Below are positions 32,592 to 44,331 of a stretch of DNA of 64,000 nucleotides, piece by piece. Location: contig QRDG01000415.1 in NCBI GenBank assembly GCA_012064385.1, positions 3,337,931-3,401,930 on the forward strand. The letters are read 5' to 3'. Source of the DNA: Puccinellia tenuiflora. Its lineage: Eukaryota; Streptophyta; Magnoliopsida; Poales; Poaceae. Numbering within the stretch: position 1 is the stretch's first letter; the number at the start of each line of letters is the position of its first letter. The notes below the pieces were generated by a model. That model searched no databases. It was not told the origin of the DNA and saw only the letters and a program-made list of their open reading frames with translations. A program made the translations under genes and the position numbers.

Positions 32592-32597
32592 CTCCAG

Positions 32598-32614
32598 CCC
32601 CACGGTGGGCGCCA
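32598..32614 (-). other. Primer-binding site of element 1
   Basis: On the minus strand TGGCGCCCACCGTGGGG starts two bases after the 5' LTR. It is identical to the nested element's site at 22124-22140. Confidence 0.85.
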
Positions 32615-32616
32615 AC

Positions 32617-33154
32617 TATCGTGGGGTTGTCACGGCAAGTCCTTCCTCTGGGAAGGTGAGTTCTGGGGCCATTGATGCACGAAGTACGTAGGAGAGATTA
32701 ATCTCGCCTAGGGACACGGATTTACCCAGGTTCGGCCCCTCTTGATTGGAGGTAAAGACCTACTTCCTGCTTCTTCTTTATTGCTCTAGATCTGATATCG
32801 ATTACAGGGTTCCGGCTCCTCTCTGGGGAGTCGGCGACTTGGTATCTCTCTTAAGGCTTATCGATCTAAGGTCCAGGACCCCCCTTATAAAGGCTACCGG
32901 GTCCCTGGACTTACAGGTTACACCGAGTCATACTAGAACGCGGAGTCCTACTCTACGCCTTGGCCTTCCAAGTTTGGGCTCCGGGTTGTACTTGGACTCC
33001 TTGCTGACGAGTCCCTTCTCCATCATGGGCCTTGGTCGGCTTATCTCCAGCCCAGCCCATGTGACTTGATGCTTGACTCGGCTTTGTCCTTCTTGGTCTT
33101 GGCGGGTCTACTTTCCGGGTCCATGGGCCTACCTATAAAGTATCCCCCCCATCA
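32617..33154 (-). mobile_element. 5' LTR of element 1
   Basis: In plus orientation it runs TATCGTGGGGTTGTC (first bases changed from TGTCG) to CCCCCCCATCA. The right flank GTTGGCC is element 2 sequence and lacks a polypurine tract, so this LTR is not simply shared with element 2. Confidence 0.85.
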
Positions 33155-33547
33155 GTTGGCCTTGTGGCTGTAGCTCTTCTCGAGTCAGCTAGGAGGGGAA
33201 CTTCTTTCTTTGTAATGCTAAGGACTCGTCCTTGAAACAAGTCGGCCCTTGCTGAATTATTTTTGTCATTTTTAGTTCCACACGTGCCATCTGTTGACCG
33301 TGGTCTTTGCGATGCCTCGGGTTCGCCGCATCTTTGACTGGTGAGATTATCAAGTATATCCCAGGATTCTCGTGCATTTATCGCGACAGGCAGCACTGTC
33401 ATTCTCTAGGGTTTATCTTATCCCCTTTCTATTGTAAAAGAGTGGGGACTAGATCTCATTTGTTCCTTCTGTTCCCGCGTCGTCTTCTTCCTCCGCTCTG
33501 CATGCACGCACGTGACCTTACATACGCACGCACGCTCTCTCTCCACA

Positions 33548-36500
33548 ATGGCGCCCAAGCAGTCCAAGGCCGCCAAAGGGAAGAAAGCCGCTCTTAGCTC
33601 GGTGATTGACATTGCCGCCGCCGCTGCTGCGTCCACATCCAGGCGAACCATCTCCGCCAGCTGGAGCAGATCTTTGCTGTCCCAGGAGACGCTCGAGGGT
33701 TACCAAGAGTCTAGGCTCATCTCCCCCAGCATCTCCTGGCGCGCCGCCGGTGAGGAAGTCGAGCCCTCTCCAGCCGCCGGGGAAGTCATCGTCTTCGGTG
33801 AGCACCTCTTTCACGGCTTCACTCCCCCTGGTAATCTTTTCTTCCGCCAAGTTCTCAATTTCTATAAGCTTAGAATCCATGAACTTGCCCCCAACTCCAT
33901 CTTGAACTTGTCCAATTTCGTCACTCTCTGTGAGGATTAACTTCAAATCAAGCCGGACCTAGACTTCTGGCTTGAGCTTTTCTACTGCAACCCACAGCCG
34001 GAGTACTCTGGCGGCCATCTCCTCAAATGCGGAGCAGTCGCTCTGCAGCGCCGCCAGGGCTCCCTTTTTCCAAAACCTATTCTTGGTAGCCATGTCAAGG
34101 ACTGGCAAAAGTCTTACTTCTACTGCAAGGACACATCTCCTGAGGACGAGCCTCGCCTCCCTGGCTTCTCTTCTGATAGCCTTCAGATAACAGTAACCAT
34201 GAAGGCGAAATGCTCTGAGGAAGCTCGCCCCAAATTTGATGCTTTGATGGGCCGACTTTGCGCCCTCGTGGCGCACGGACTCGGAGGCATGGACATGGTG
34301 CTCTGCTAGACTACCTGGAGGATCCAGCCCCTTAGCCCCAAGACTCGGCTAATCATCAAGTACACCCGGTGCGTGACGGATGACCTCCGGATGTCCAAAA
34401 AACAAGCCAGCACCACCGAGATCAATCGCTTGGTGAACAAACTGGCTGGCAAGCTGGTGAAGGACCAAGAAAACTTCGGTCTTTCACCTTTCTGTGTGAC
34501 AACTCTTCCACCAGCGGTAAGCTGCCTAACACTTGTACTCTAAACTTGTTCCTTTCTAAACTTTTGTATAGATCACTGACAGCTGATGGTCACGAAATGA
34601 ACAAGACGCCAGAGCTGTAAGCGATGATGGCGCTGATGAAGAGAACCAGGAGTCTTCTCCGGAAACTCCTGATGATGATGGCAAAGGTCCTTCTATCTCA
34701 GACCCGCCAACTGCTGCGTTGACTTCTTCTGGGGAGTCGTCCAGTGACAAGGACCCGGCTACCACTCCTTAGAGGAACACGAAGAATAGGGAGCGGACCG
34801 GAGTATCAAAGGTGCCGTTTTCACATCTTTCCTCAACTCGAATTCCAATTATTAAAGATGACAAACGATCACAAGATGTGAAAGCTGTAAGGCTAAGGAA
34901 GCCGCGGAGTAGTGGGCCAGCTGATGCCCCACTGGTTATACCAAGCACTCGCAAGCGCAAGTCGTCGTCCACTTCTCCTCCTACTATCGTCGACTCCTAT
35001 GACTCTGGAGCCATGCCCTCATCTGATTCTAACGCCTCCTTGGACTTGGAGACCAATACTGGGTAAATTAACTTCTCAATCACATTCTTCCGATTTGTTT
35101 CCTTTCCTTTTTATCTACCTTACACGACTTTGGCTTTTCCTATTCTCCTTTTCAGAGCTCGCCCCTCGACTAAGGTTGCGAAACTCCATGATGCAACTGA
35201 TGTCACCTCAACACGCAAGCCTGAGGCTCTACCCACAAACTCAACTTCCACTAGCACGAAGACGACTCCATCGGTAGCCGCCTCCACTGGAGTCACCATT
35301 GATGCCACTCATCCACCAATTCATGTGGCTGAATTAGCAACTCGGGTTAATTCTCCTCCTCCTGCTAAGCCTCAACCCGCAACCCAGGCTGAGTACACCA
35401 TGACGAGCACCTCCAAGACACCTCTCCCTGAAGCCACAAAGGAACCTGCAGATCCTGCCTCCGACCTCTTTGTTGACTATAGCCGACTTCGGGTTGGAGA
35501 GAACAAGTCCTTCACAGACGCATGGGACGAAGCCTTCAAGTGGAACGAAGATGTTGCTAGGGTAAAGGGCGAGGAGTTGGCCAGCTTGATGGCTCTCAAG
35601 ATGATCCATGCTGTAAGTCCTTCTCTTTATCCTTCGTAAGCCATTACTTCTTGTTATATCAGTAGCCCCCAAGCACCTAATTGTGGTGACTTGGGACTAA
35701 GCTAGGTGCTTTACTTTGAACTGCCAACTGTAGAAAAACTGAACTCCAAACCGTAGCCCCCAAGCCCCGAGTTGTTTTAGCCTGCAACAATTTGGGTGCT
35801 TCAAGACTTCTTATTCTGAGCTACTTTAAGTTGTTGAAAAATCTGACCGTTAAGTAGCCCCCAAGCGCCGGGTTGTTGGCCTGCGACAACTCGGAGCTAC
35901 CATCTATAGTTTGCATAGGAAGCTGGATTTCTTAACCATGTAGCCCCCAAGTGCCAAGATGTTATTTTCAACATCTTGGGACTCATAAGCTACCTCTCCT
36001 AAACTTGTTTTGAACCTGAACTTTCTTTACTTGAAGCTGAAAAAGAACTCCCTGTAGCCCCCAAGCGCCAAGTTGTGCATTTTTGACGACTTGGAGCTAC
36101 TTCCAAGAATATGAAGGAACTTATAAACTCCTTGCCTTTATGTGTTGCAAGCCACTGTCTCTCGCATGCAGAGAGACATGAAGGAACTTGAAGAAAAAGC
36201 GGCTGCTTCCGCCAGAGCTGCCGAAAATGAAAGAAACCTCTTCCAGCAGCTTGAAAGCGACTTGAAGAAAGTTTGTGCTGAACTGGAGGATGAAAAGAAG
36301 AAAGCTGCTCATAATAAGAAGATTGCTGAGAAAGCCATCAAGGACTTGGGCACCAATATGGACATCTGCCGCAAGGGCATCAGAGCGATGACCCAGCGTA
36401 TTTTTGGTGATTGCCGCTCCTTTTAACTCAATGACTAGTCCTCTGTCTTTAGGCTAGCAATTAAGCAAACTCCTGAATTTCTTCCACGGTCTGCAGGAGG

Positions 36501-37150
36501 GTGCAAAGGCCATTGTCACTTATTTGTCACCGCAGAAGAAGTGTCCCTCAGCTCCTCACCGGCTGGTGAGGGAGTTGTCTCGCTCCCCTGCGTATGTGAA
36601 GGCTTGGAAGGAGTCCTCCTTCAGGCGTGCAGCCGTCCGTGTCTTGGCATTGGCACGCTCCTATTACCCAACAGTTGTAGAACATTCCTTGCTAACTCTG
36701 GGCAAGCCAGAGCAACATGAAGATAGCTCCCCTTTGACCAAAGAAGAGTTTGACTCGCTGCAGAAAACCCTCAGGCCTTTTGCCTGCCAGATTGTAGAGA
36801 AGATGGACCCGGAGATCTGGACTCATTGGCACGATTCGAACAACAAGAGGATCATCATGGAGACTCCTCCGATCGTGGACTTCGGTATCCCACCACAATC
36901 AGATGCCGGCGCGTCAACTTCTGCAGGGCCAGTATTATCAACTCCCGCAGCACCTACTCCAGCTAGAGCTCGGCCAGAAGATGGTGGCAACTCCCAACGA
37001 CTTGAGGGAGGAGCCGCTCATTCCAAGAAGGACTCGTCTGCTCTAGGTAGTTCTACGCAGGGCACTGCGACCAATGCTCCAGTTTCTGATTATATTCCTG
37101 CACAAGGAAACACTCCCGCACAGAAGGATCATCCTTTGGATGATTATTAA
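33548..37150 (+). pseudogene. Antisense gene of element 2
   Basis: It is the counterpart of the 17325-21315 gene, with similar exons: exon 1 from ATG 33548 to about 34516, exon 2 from about 34572, exon 3 ending near 35612, a coiled-coil exon near 36152-36411, and a last exon from about 36452 to 37150. The PF04195-like block is at 33800-34000. Exon 1 has in-frame stops at 33938-33940 (LCED then TAA) and near 34308, so it is inactive; exon 3 is open where element 1 is shifted. Splice junctions at exon 3 (GTAAGTCC) and the hairpin array in the following intron are kept. The upstream TATA box and palindrome are not recognisable. Confidence 0.7.
35662..36100. repeat. Five-unit hairpin plus polypurine-like array in element 2
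   Basis: GTAGCCCCCAAG (one copy ends CAAGC after CCCC) starts at 35662, 35753, 35854, 35940 and 36054. Stems include AAGCACCT with AGGTGCTT, GGGTTGT with ACAACTC, and CCAAGATGTT with AACATCTTGG in the fourth unit, where element 1 has an AAGTTGT stem. The changed bases are matched on both arms. Confidence 0.8.
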
Positions 37151-37702
37151 ACTTGCATTAAATTTATGCCGTGTTGTCCGGCTTCGTGAGATGTAAAACT
37201 TTATCCTTGTGATGCTATGCTATTGAACGACTTGTTATTGTGTGGTAGACATGTTATTGTCTCCTTTATACAAGTTGTTTTGGTTCTTATAACCCTTCTG
37301 AATTTATACTGATGAATTAGTAGGCCCCGCGTGACTTTTGCTAACAGCATACTCTGACAAGCCCGCATCCTCCTAAGTCCTTTTTAGGCTTCATAGGAGT
37401 CCGGGACGAGTCATGCCTATAGTCTTTAGTAAAAATTTGCGAGTTGCATCTAACTTACCAGCTAAAATCAAGGAGGAGCTGGCTTTTAAGCCGGGTCCAT
37501 GAGTCTGAAGCTTGAAGTTTTTTCTGAATGGCAAGCCCCCAAGGACCGCATGATCAAAATAAAGCGCACATACTGAGTGTCTTGACAAAATATTTCATAT
37601 TCGGAAGTAGTCAGCTTTATTTCCTTTGATCATAACAATCATATTACAATGCTGCAGAGCTCACCGGGCTCGTTAGTAATTTGCATATCCTGCTTACAAG
37701 GA
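37151..37702. other. Convergent untranslated region of element 2
   Basis: DNA between the end of the antisense gene and the end of pol. No gene is seen. It corresponds to 21316-21615 plus 25783-26077 in element 1. Confidence 0.6.
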
Positions 37703-38371
37703 TTAACTATAATATGGACGCAACTGAGCTATGTTCCAGGGCCTCTTTGCCTCTGTATAGGGGTCTAGTGTATGAGCTGTGTGAGCTCCTTTGCTTTCAC
37801 TTGCCGGCTCTCGCACATCCATTAGATAGTACGACCCGTTGTGCAAATTTTTGCTGATAACAAATGGTCCTTCCCATGGAGGAGATAACTTATGCATCCC
37901 TTCCTTATTTTGGACTAGGCGAAGCACTAAGTCTCCTTCTTGGAAAGTCTGGCTTCTGATTCTGCATGCGTGATATCGCCGCAAGTCCTGTTGGTAAACT
38001 GCAGATCTCTCAAGGGCTAACTACCTTGCTTCTTCAAGTGCATCCACCGAGTCCTGGCGAGCGAGCTCGTTCTCTGTCTCGATGTAATTGGCGACTCGTG
38101 GTGAATCATGAAGTAAATCGCTGGGCAGGACTGCTTCTACTCCATAGACCATGAAGAACGGCGTGAAGCCGGTGGATCTGTTAGGAGTCGTCCGTATGCT
38201 CCAAAGTACTGCTGGCAACTCCTCAACCCAACACCCGGCAGCTCGCAACAGGGGAATTCTCAATCTAGGCTTAATCCCTCTGAGCAACTCCTGATTTGCA
38301 CGCTCATCTTGTCCATTTGACTGAGGGTGCACCACTGAATCTGTCGGCCTTCTTCTGGAGACACACATCAT
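37703..38371 (-). pseudogene. Integrase C-terminal part of element 2, core deleted
   Basis: Frames 38371-38021 and 37984-37703 code the integrase from HPQSNGQ, at the catalytic Glu region, to the FQEGDLVLRL tail. Sequence just to the right of about 38346 matches element 1 near 27197, while sequence to the left matches element 1 near 26716. About 480 bp coding the zinc-to-core region with the first two catalytic Asp residues is therefore missing. A stop also separates the two frames. Confidence 0.8.
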
Positions 38372-38577
38372 TGATAGACTCCCGTGGTGCTTCTTCTGAA
38401 CAACTCTCCATTAATTACTGTGTAGGACTTCCACTGTTAGACGAGTTGTCTTTTCCTAACTTCATCTTCTGGAAGTTCACCACGAAGTAGATACACGAGA
38501 TACGGCTCCGTCCAAGCCGGAATTGTGTGTGCTGCTGCAACCAATGCCGAATCCGGGTCTAGAAAAGCGTACTCCTC

Positions 38578-39570
38578 CTATGAAGGCAACTGTACCAATG
38601 GATGGTGAAGTTCATCTAGGAAAACATTTGGTGGTACTTTCTCTCGTCGGGATCCCAACCTTGATAATGCGTCTGCTGCCTCGTTTTTGCGATGGTCAAT
38701 GTGCTCCACCTGGTAACGAGAAAACAACCCGACAATCTGCTCAACTGCTTTCCTGTAAGCTGCCATATTTGCATCCTTTGAATCCCAAGTTCCTGATACT
38801 TGTTGTGCCACGAGATCCGAGTCCCCAAAACACCTGATGCGCTTAATGTTCATCTCCTTAGCCATGCGGAGTCCATGCAACAGTGCCTCATACTCTGCCA
38901 TGTTGTTGGTGCAAGTAAAGTGTAGCTGAAGAACATACGCTAACTTATCTCCCTTGGGTGAAGTCAGAACGACGTCGGCTCCTGAACCTTCAAGTTGTCC
39001 GGATCTGTCAAAGTGCATCATCCAATATTTGGAGCAGGGCGTGTTTGGTGAAGATGTGAAGTCGGTCCAATCATTGACGGAATCCACCAAATCTTGCGAC
39101 TTGATAGTTGTGCGTGGCTCATACGTGATATGGTAAGGTCCTAACTCAATTGCCCACTTGGCGACTCGTCCTGTCGCATCTCTGTTGCGGATAATATCTG
39201 CTAGTGGTGCTGAACTCACCACCTTGATAGGGTGGTCTTGAAAATAATGCTTAAGCTTGTGACTTGCTAAAAAGACTCCATATACCAGCTTCTGCCACTG
39301 TGGGTACCTTTGCTTGGAATCAGAGAGTACCTCGCTGATGTAGTAGACAGGACGCTGTACTGGATACTCCTTTCCTTCCTCCTTGCGTTATACAATCACC
39401 ACTGCACTGACAACTCTCTCGTCGGCAGCTACATATAGTAGCATGGGCTCCTTATCTGTTGGAGCTGCAAGGACTGGAGCTGTTGACAAAGTTTTCTTCA
39501 ACTCCTCAAAAGCATCTTCGGCTTATTTGTCCCAAAGGAATTTATCCGACTTCTTAAGGAGTCGGTATAA
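38578..39570 (-). pseudogene. RNase H domains of element 2
   Basis: The frame 39222-38578 covers the archaeal-type RNase H (MHFDRSGQLEGSG, NMAEYEALL, GDSDLVAQQ, NEAADALSRL). The Gly after the first Asp is replaced by Arg compared with element 1. From 39222 to 39570 the Ty3-type RNase H is recognisable but split by stops. The CACTA insertion at 39571 separates it from the reverse transcriptase at 41709. Confidence 0.75.
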
Positions 39571-39604
39571 CACTACTAGGAAAATGCTTATAGCAGCACA
39601 CGTT

Positions 39605-39845
39605 ACCGCCGGCTGTTTGCATTTTTTTCGCCGGTGGTAAAGGCAGATGGGCTGGCCTCGAAATACCGCCGGCGGTTTGGCCCAAAACCGCCGGGGATAA
39701 GCCCATTAGCGCCGGCGGTGAAGATATGCAGCCGCCGGGGGTAAACTAGGCCGCTGAGCCTCAAAATACCCCCGGCGGTAAGAATTGGGAGCCGCCAGGG
39801 TAATGGCAATTAGCGTCGGCGGTTTCATCATTTTTCGCCGGGGAT
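39605..39845. repeat. Subterminal CCGCCGGCGGT-type repeats, left end of the CACTA
   Basis: Roughly ten imperfect copies of CCGCCGGCGGT or CGCCGGGGATAAG lie within 240 bp of the left end. In En/Spm elements such subterminal motifs bind the element-coded TNP1/TNPA protein; binding here is inferred. Confidence 0.7.
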
Positions 39846-41494
39846 AAGTGGACCACCTCGTCCACCCACGCAGGTATACGTGCACATCGCGCCCACCAGA
39901 CCCCCACCTCCCTCGTCTCCTCTCTCCTCCCTTTCTCTCCAGATCGAGCTGCCTCCTGCCGCCCGTCCCTCTCGATCCGCCGCCTGCCGCCCGTCCGCCT
40001 GGAGCCAGCGCCGCCGCCGTCCCTTCCTCCGCAGGTGAGCCCCCTCTCCCCTCCCTCCCTCTCTCCCCCCTCGCCCTCGCCCTCACCCCCGCAAACTCCC
40101 CGCAAACCTAATCCTAACATCCACCTCGTAGACGCCGTCGGCCACGTGGAGGAGCCCGTGGACGAAGCCGCGCGCCTCGTCGTCGACTGCCATGTGGAGG
40201 AGCCGCGAGCCTCGTCTTCGATCGCCTCGTGGAGGAGCCGCGCGGGTCGACGAGATCTGGCGGCGTCGCGCGCGGGCGGTGGATGGGCTGGTGGCTCAAT
40301 CCTTTGTCCAGGTCGCCGCTGATGGCTGATTCTATCCGGTTTCCCCACGGTGAGCCCCTCCGATCTCGGTCCGCCGCCGCGTCGTACCCTAGCCTGCTGT
40401 GCGGGTCAAAGACCAGTATGTATCATTTGTCTTGAACCAAAAAAATTACTCATCAATACACTGGTCAACAAGGTTAAGTTCGGGTTACTACACACTTTGA
40501 TTTCAGTTTATGCAGATCTAGATGTTCGTATGATTTCATAGCTAGCTGCAGATTCGGTGCCAGCATATATGGCAGATTTCCTTCACTTTAAGACATGCAT
40601 ATGCAGGAATGCTCTAATATTCAGTAACGTACTAGTAAGGAACAACATGACCATATTGTTTCAGTGCCATACCTACATGAATTTAGACTTGAGCTGAATC
40701 TGTAAAACAAGATGACTTCCATTGACATCTGATTATTCCCATCTCTGCTATTTTTTGTACAAGTAACTGAGCCTCATATTTAACTTGTGTATATAGGCCT
40801 TGAAGATGACCACCGGCTCAGCTTGGATAGTCGTTTTCTCACTTGAAGATGGCATGCTCATCCTTGGACAGGTAGTAAATCAGTTGTGGTTGCACTTGTT
40901 GATAAGTCTGAGCATTTGATGTTGTTGCTTTTGCAATGAAACTAAATCTTTAAGGCATATGGTGAACTAATGGTCGACTCAGTTGACCTGCTGGTGTGTT
41001 TCTTCTCTTCTTAGAATATAATGTTCACAACTGCACTTGTTTAGTTTCCGCCTTGTCAATCTATCTTTTCAAGTGACTATATCACATAAAGGAAGTACAT
41101 ATTTGGTTTGTTTCTGAAGACATTTTGTGATTCAGGTTAATATACAATGCGCCATGTTTGACTAGGCTTGTAGGGTAGCAGAAGTTATGATTGTGCTTTC
41201 TTTTTTCCGGTAGATGTCAAACTAATTGTAGCTATCAGTAGATGTCAACAGATAATCACGATACTTTCTTGTGTAGGTAGCTCGACTTCGAGCACGCAGG
41301 AGGAGGACCTGGCCGGTGGCGATTCTGCGAGAAGGTGGAGGGATCAGCTGCAGCTGATTTTGTTGTTTTTTTTTGTACGGGTCTAGTTGAAAAGTTGTAA
41401 TACATGTTCAGTATACAAATAAAATAAACCGAGATTTCTGCCTGTGCGTTGTGTGTTGAGTGTGTGGATTTTTTTTTAATCCTGTATATACATA

Positions 41495-41700
41495 CTGCCG
41501 GCGGTTTGGGCACGTCGCCAGCGCTAGCGTGAGTTACCCCTGGCGGTTTGGGCAGGTCGCCGGTGGTAAGTTGGTTTACCCCACCCCCGGCGGTTTGCAA
41601 ACCACCGGCGGTAAGGCATTACCACCGGCGAGGTGGTCGCCGGCGGTTTGCAAACCGCCGAGGATAGCCCAAAAACGGCCGCCGGCGGTAAGCCTTTTTC
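41495..41700. repeat. Subterminal CCGCCGGCGGT-type repeats, right end of the CACTA
   Basis: About eight copies such as GCCGGCGGTTTG, CCCCCGGCGGTTTGC and GCCGGCGGTAAGC, in both orientations, up to the terminal repeat. Confidence 0.7.
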
Positions 41701-41708
41701 TAGTAGTG

Positions 41709-42664
41709 TAAAGGACCTTCCTTCTCTCCGAGTCGTAAGATGAATCTGTTCAAAGCTGCTACGCAACCTGTGAGTCTCTGGACATCCTTCAAACAAGTCG
41801 GCTTTTGTAAGTTATGAATAGCCTTTATTTTCTCCGGGTTTGCCTCAATCCCTCTTTCTGAAACGATGAAGCCTAGTAATTTGCCTGCTGGGACTCCAAA
41901 TACACACTTGCCTGGATTCAGCTTCATCTCGTACTTGCGTAAATTGTTAAATGTCTCTGTTAAGTCTGCAATCAGGGAGTCGGCTTTTTGTGACTTGACG
42001 ACCACATCATCCACATATGCGTGGACGTTCCTTCCAATCTGCTCCTAGAAACAATTCTGAATGCATCTCCGATACGTTGCTTCTGGATTTTTGAGTCCAA
42101 AGGGCATTGTTTTCTAACAAAAAGCTCCAAAGGGTGTTATGAAGGAGGTTTTCAGCTCATCCTACTCCTTGAGTCTGATCTGATGATAGCCATAATAAGC
42201 ATCCAAGAAACAAAGTAACTCGGATCCTGCTATGGAGTCAATAATCTGGTCGATGCGCGGTAAGGCAAAAGGATCCTTAGGACATGCTTTGTTCAATCCG
42301 GTGAAGTCAATGCACATACGCAACTCCCCTGTTTTCTTTGGCACTAACACTGGGTTGGCCACCCACTCTGGATAAAATACCTCTTTGATGAAGTCGGCCG
42401 CAAGGAGTCGGGCCACTTCTTCTCCTTTAGCTTTTCTTCTGTCATCATGAAACTTGCGAAGTCCTTGTTTTACAGGTCTTGCGTTACGGTTAACATGTAA
42501 GCTGTGCTCGGCGAGTTCTCTCGGTACACCTGGCATGTCAGATGGCTTCCATGCAAAGACGTCCCGATTCTCACGGATGAACTCGACAAGCGCGCTTTCC
42601 TATTTATCAGAAAGGTGTGCCCCGATGGTGAACTGCTTGGAAGAGTCACCGGGGATGAAATCAT
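41709..42664 (-). pseudogene. Reverse transcriptase of element 2
   Basis: Frames 42536-42162 and 42014-41709 code the fingers and palm: VLVPKKTGELRMCIDFTGLN, then a segment around 42160-42014 where stops interrupt, then DDVVVKSQ at the catalytic site, with the Tyr-Val upstream of it. The connection continues across the CACTA to 39570. It is inactive through stops and insertion. Confidence 0.8.
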
Positions 42665-42701
42665 CTTGTTTTGTATCTTGAGCCGACTTGAATTTCATTT
42701 T

Positions 42702-43380
42702 CTATTTTGTTGCCGGCTTCTTGAGCACTGTATTGTCTTCCGGGTCCACACGCGCTTTATAGAACTTGAGCTCCTCTTGAGCACAAGTTGTCTCTGCCAT
42801 AGCTGCATCTCCCTGCTCGCACTCAAGTGCCATCTGCTTACTACCATTTACTGTAATGACTCCTTTTGGTCCCGGCATGTTCAGCTTCAGGTATATGTAA
42901 CACGGCCTTGCCATGAACTTGAAATATGCAGGACGTCCAAAAAGAGCGTGGTATGGACTATGGTGGTCCACAACCTGAAAAGGCAGAATTTCTGATCGAA
43001 AATTTTCAAAAGTGCCGAAAGCAACTTCCAGATAGATCCTACCAATGGGCTTTGCCGACTTTCCAGGTACTATCCCATGGAAAACTGTCTCTGTGGGTAT
43101 GAGTTGCTTATCCTACAACTTCATCCTCTTGAATGTGTCGTTGTATAATATGTTGATGCTACTACCACCATCCATAAGCACCTTGTTAAGCGTGTATCCT
43201 CCGACTTGTGGTGCTACCACCAAGGCAAGCTACCCCGGGTCGTCAATTCTTGGCGGGTGGTATGCCCGACTCCAAGTGATTGGTTGCTCTAACCATCTTA
43301 ACCACTGTGGTACTGCCGGCTCCACGACGTTGATCGCGCGAATTTTCAACTTCCTTGCTAGCTTGGAGGTGCTGGTGGTG
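42702..43380 (-). pseudogene. Protease of element 2
   Basis: The open part 42971-42702 carries HALFGRPAYFKFMARPC as in element 1. The active-site region lies at about 43150-43200 (DGGSS-type codons) outside the longest frame because of stops around 43000-43240. It is a degraded copy of the protease at 29359-30486. Confidence 0.65.
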
Positions 43381-43517
43381 AAAACATGATAACTGTCTTT
43401 ACTCGGGTGATGCGGCCGAGTTGCTACATAGTATTGTCCCTGGCTATCATGAAGTTGCTTAGGATTCTGCTGAAAGCCTCCGTGACTTCCCTGCTAGTGT
43501 CCTCCGCCATTGCTAGA

Positions 43518-44331
43518 TCATGGGTTATTTCCGGCTCCTCCGCCATGGTTGGCAGGTCCTCCATTGTTACCTCTATATCCACTGTTTCTGCCTCCATTGT
43601 TGTCGTGGTTCGCCGGGTTGTTTCTCCATTGATGCAGATCTACACATTGCTCTAGGGTATGCCCGCACCTGCCGTTCCTGGCGTAGCAAGGACACGGACT
43701 CTGCCAGACTTCTGGAGAAGTCGGCCTGCGCGCCTGGTACCCCAGAGAGTTGTTGTCCTTTCGTCTGTTCCCAGAGTTGGTGCTAGCCACTAAGTCGGAA
43801 TTATCATATGGCCGCTTAGTCCCTCCATGATTTGGATTCTGGTTTTGATTCTGGCCACTACCACCTTGGCCCTTTCCGACTTCTTCCTGATCCTTGGTTT
43901 TGTCTATTGCGGCGTGCTTGTTAGCTCCTGCCATAATCTCTCCAATGGAAATAGGTATGCCTTGATTCAGACTGTCCTTCATACGCCTTAGCTTCCAACT
44001 TAATGGATTAAAGGTGCAATTTCTCTCCATAGCCATTAACACAGAAATTGGTGGGACTCCTTGCGAGGAGTTAATGATCTCCGAGACTCGTTTCATCCGG
44101 TGCCTTGTAGATTTTCCCTTCTTCTGGACACATCTTTCCAAGTCCTCAATAGTACTCAATTTCTGGCATGTCCCTTGGAAATTTTGAATGAAGGAGGCCT
44201 TCAGCTGCTCCCACGAGTCAATTGACCTGGGGGGTAAGTTTCTCATCCAAACCTTAGCTTCTCCATCCATCATTAGATACACAAATTTTGCACATAAATT
44301 TCCAGTTGCATTGCGAATACTCATTGCCATC
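43518..44331 (-). pseudogene. Gag of element 2, capsid core and zinc region
   Basis: This is continuous from the point where the LTR at 44332 cuts it to the Gly/Asn-rich region. It holds AKVWMRNLPPRSIDSWEQL, the NPLSWKLRRMKDSL part and the Cys/His cluster CYARNGRCGHTLEQC. A stop at about 43517 follows. The N-terminal portion should lie beyond the inserted LTR and is not present in this window. Confidence 0.75.

Larger units (their letters stand above)
16250..33154 (-). mobile_element. Tat-like gypsy element 1 with antisense gene
   Basis: Both LTRs are present (3' LTR 16250-16788, 5' LTR 32617-33154), with a primer-binding site at 32598-32614 and a polypurine tract at 16789-16800, all read on the minus strand. 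Gag-pol occupies 32591-26078 and a convergent antisense gene 17325-21315. A second RNase H domain before integrase and an extra ORF between pol and the 3' LTR are hallmarks of the Tat lineage. Without the nested element (21616-25777) it is about 12.7 kb. The left flank AGTAA and right flank GTTGG do not match, so no target duplication supports this LTR pairing. Confidence 0.85.
39571..41708. mobile_element. Non-autonomous CACTA element
   Basis: The ends are CACTACTAGGAAAA at 39571 and TTTTTCTAGTAGTG ending at 41708, inverted copies, flanked by TAA on both sides (39568-39570 and 41709-41711), the 3-bp duplication expected for CACTA. Both subterminal regions carry many copies of ACCGCCGGCGGT-like palindromes. 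The interior is non-coding: a GC-rich leader-like part to about 40430 and an AT-rich rest with no transposase. Removing it rejoins the pol sequence of element 2. It would need TNP proteins from another CACTA, for example a relative of the one at 58397-64000. Confidence 0.9.
33155..44331 (-). mobile_element. Tat-like gypsy element 2, internal region without LTRs
   Basis: It has the same organisation as element 1 and moderate sequence similarity: antisense gene 33548-37150, integrase tail from 37703, RNase H, reverse transcriptase, protease, gag up to 44331. It lacks both LTRs here: the left side meets element 1 at 33155 and the right side is cut in gag by an LTR at 44332. Many stops, an integrase deletion and a CACTA insertion (39571-41708) show that it is old. 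Confidence 0.8.

Noticed and set aside
32622..33154. LTR shared by elements 1 and 2
   Set aside because: The right side of this LTR lacks the polypurine tract that element 2 should have next to its 3' LTR.
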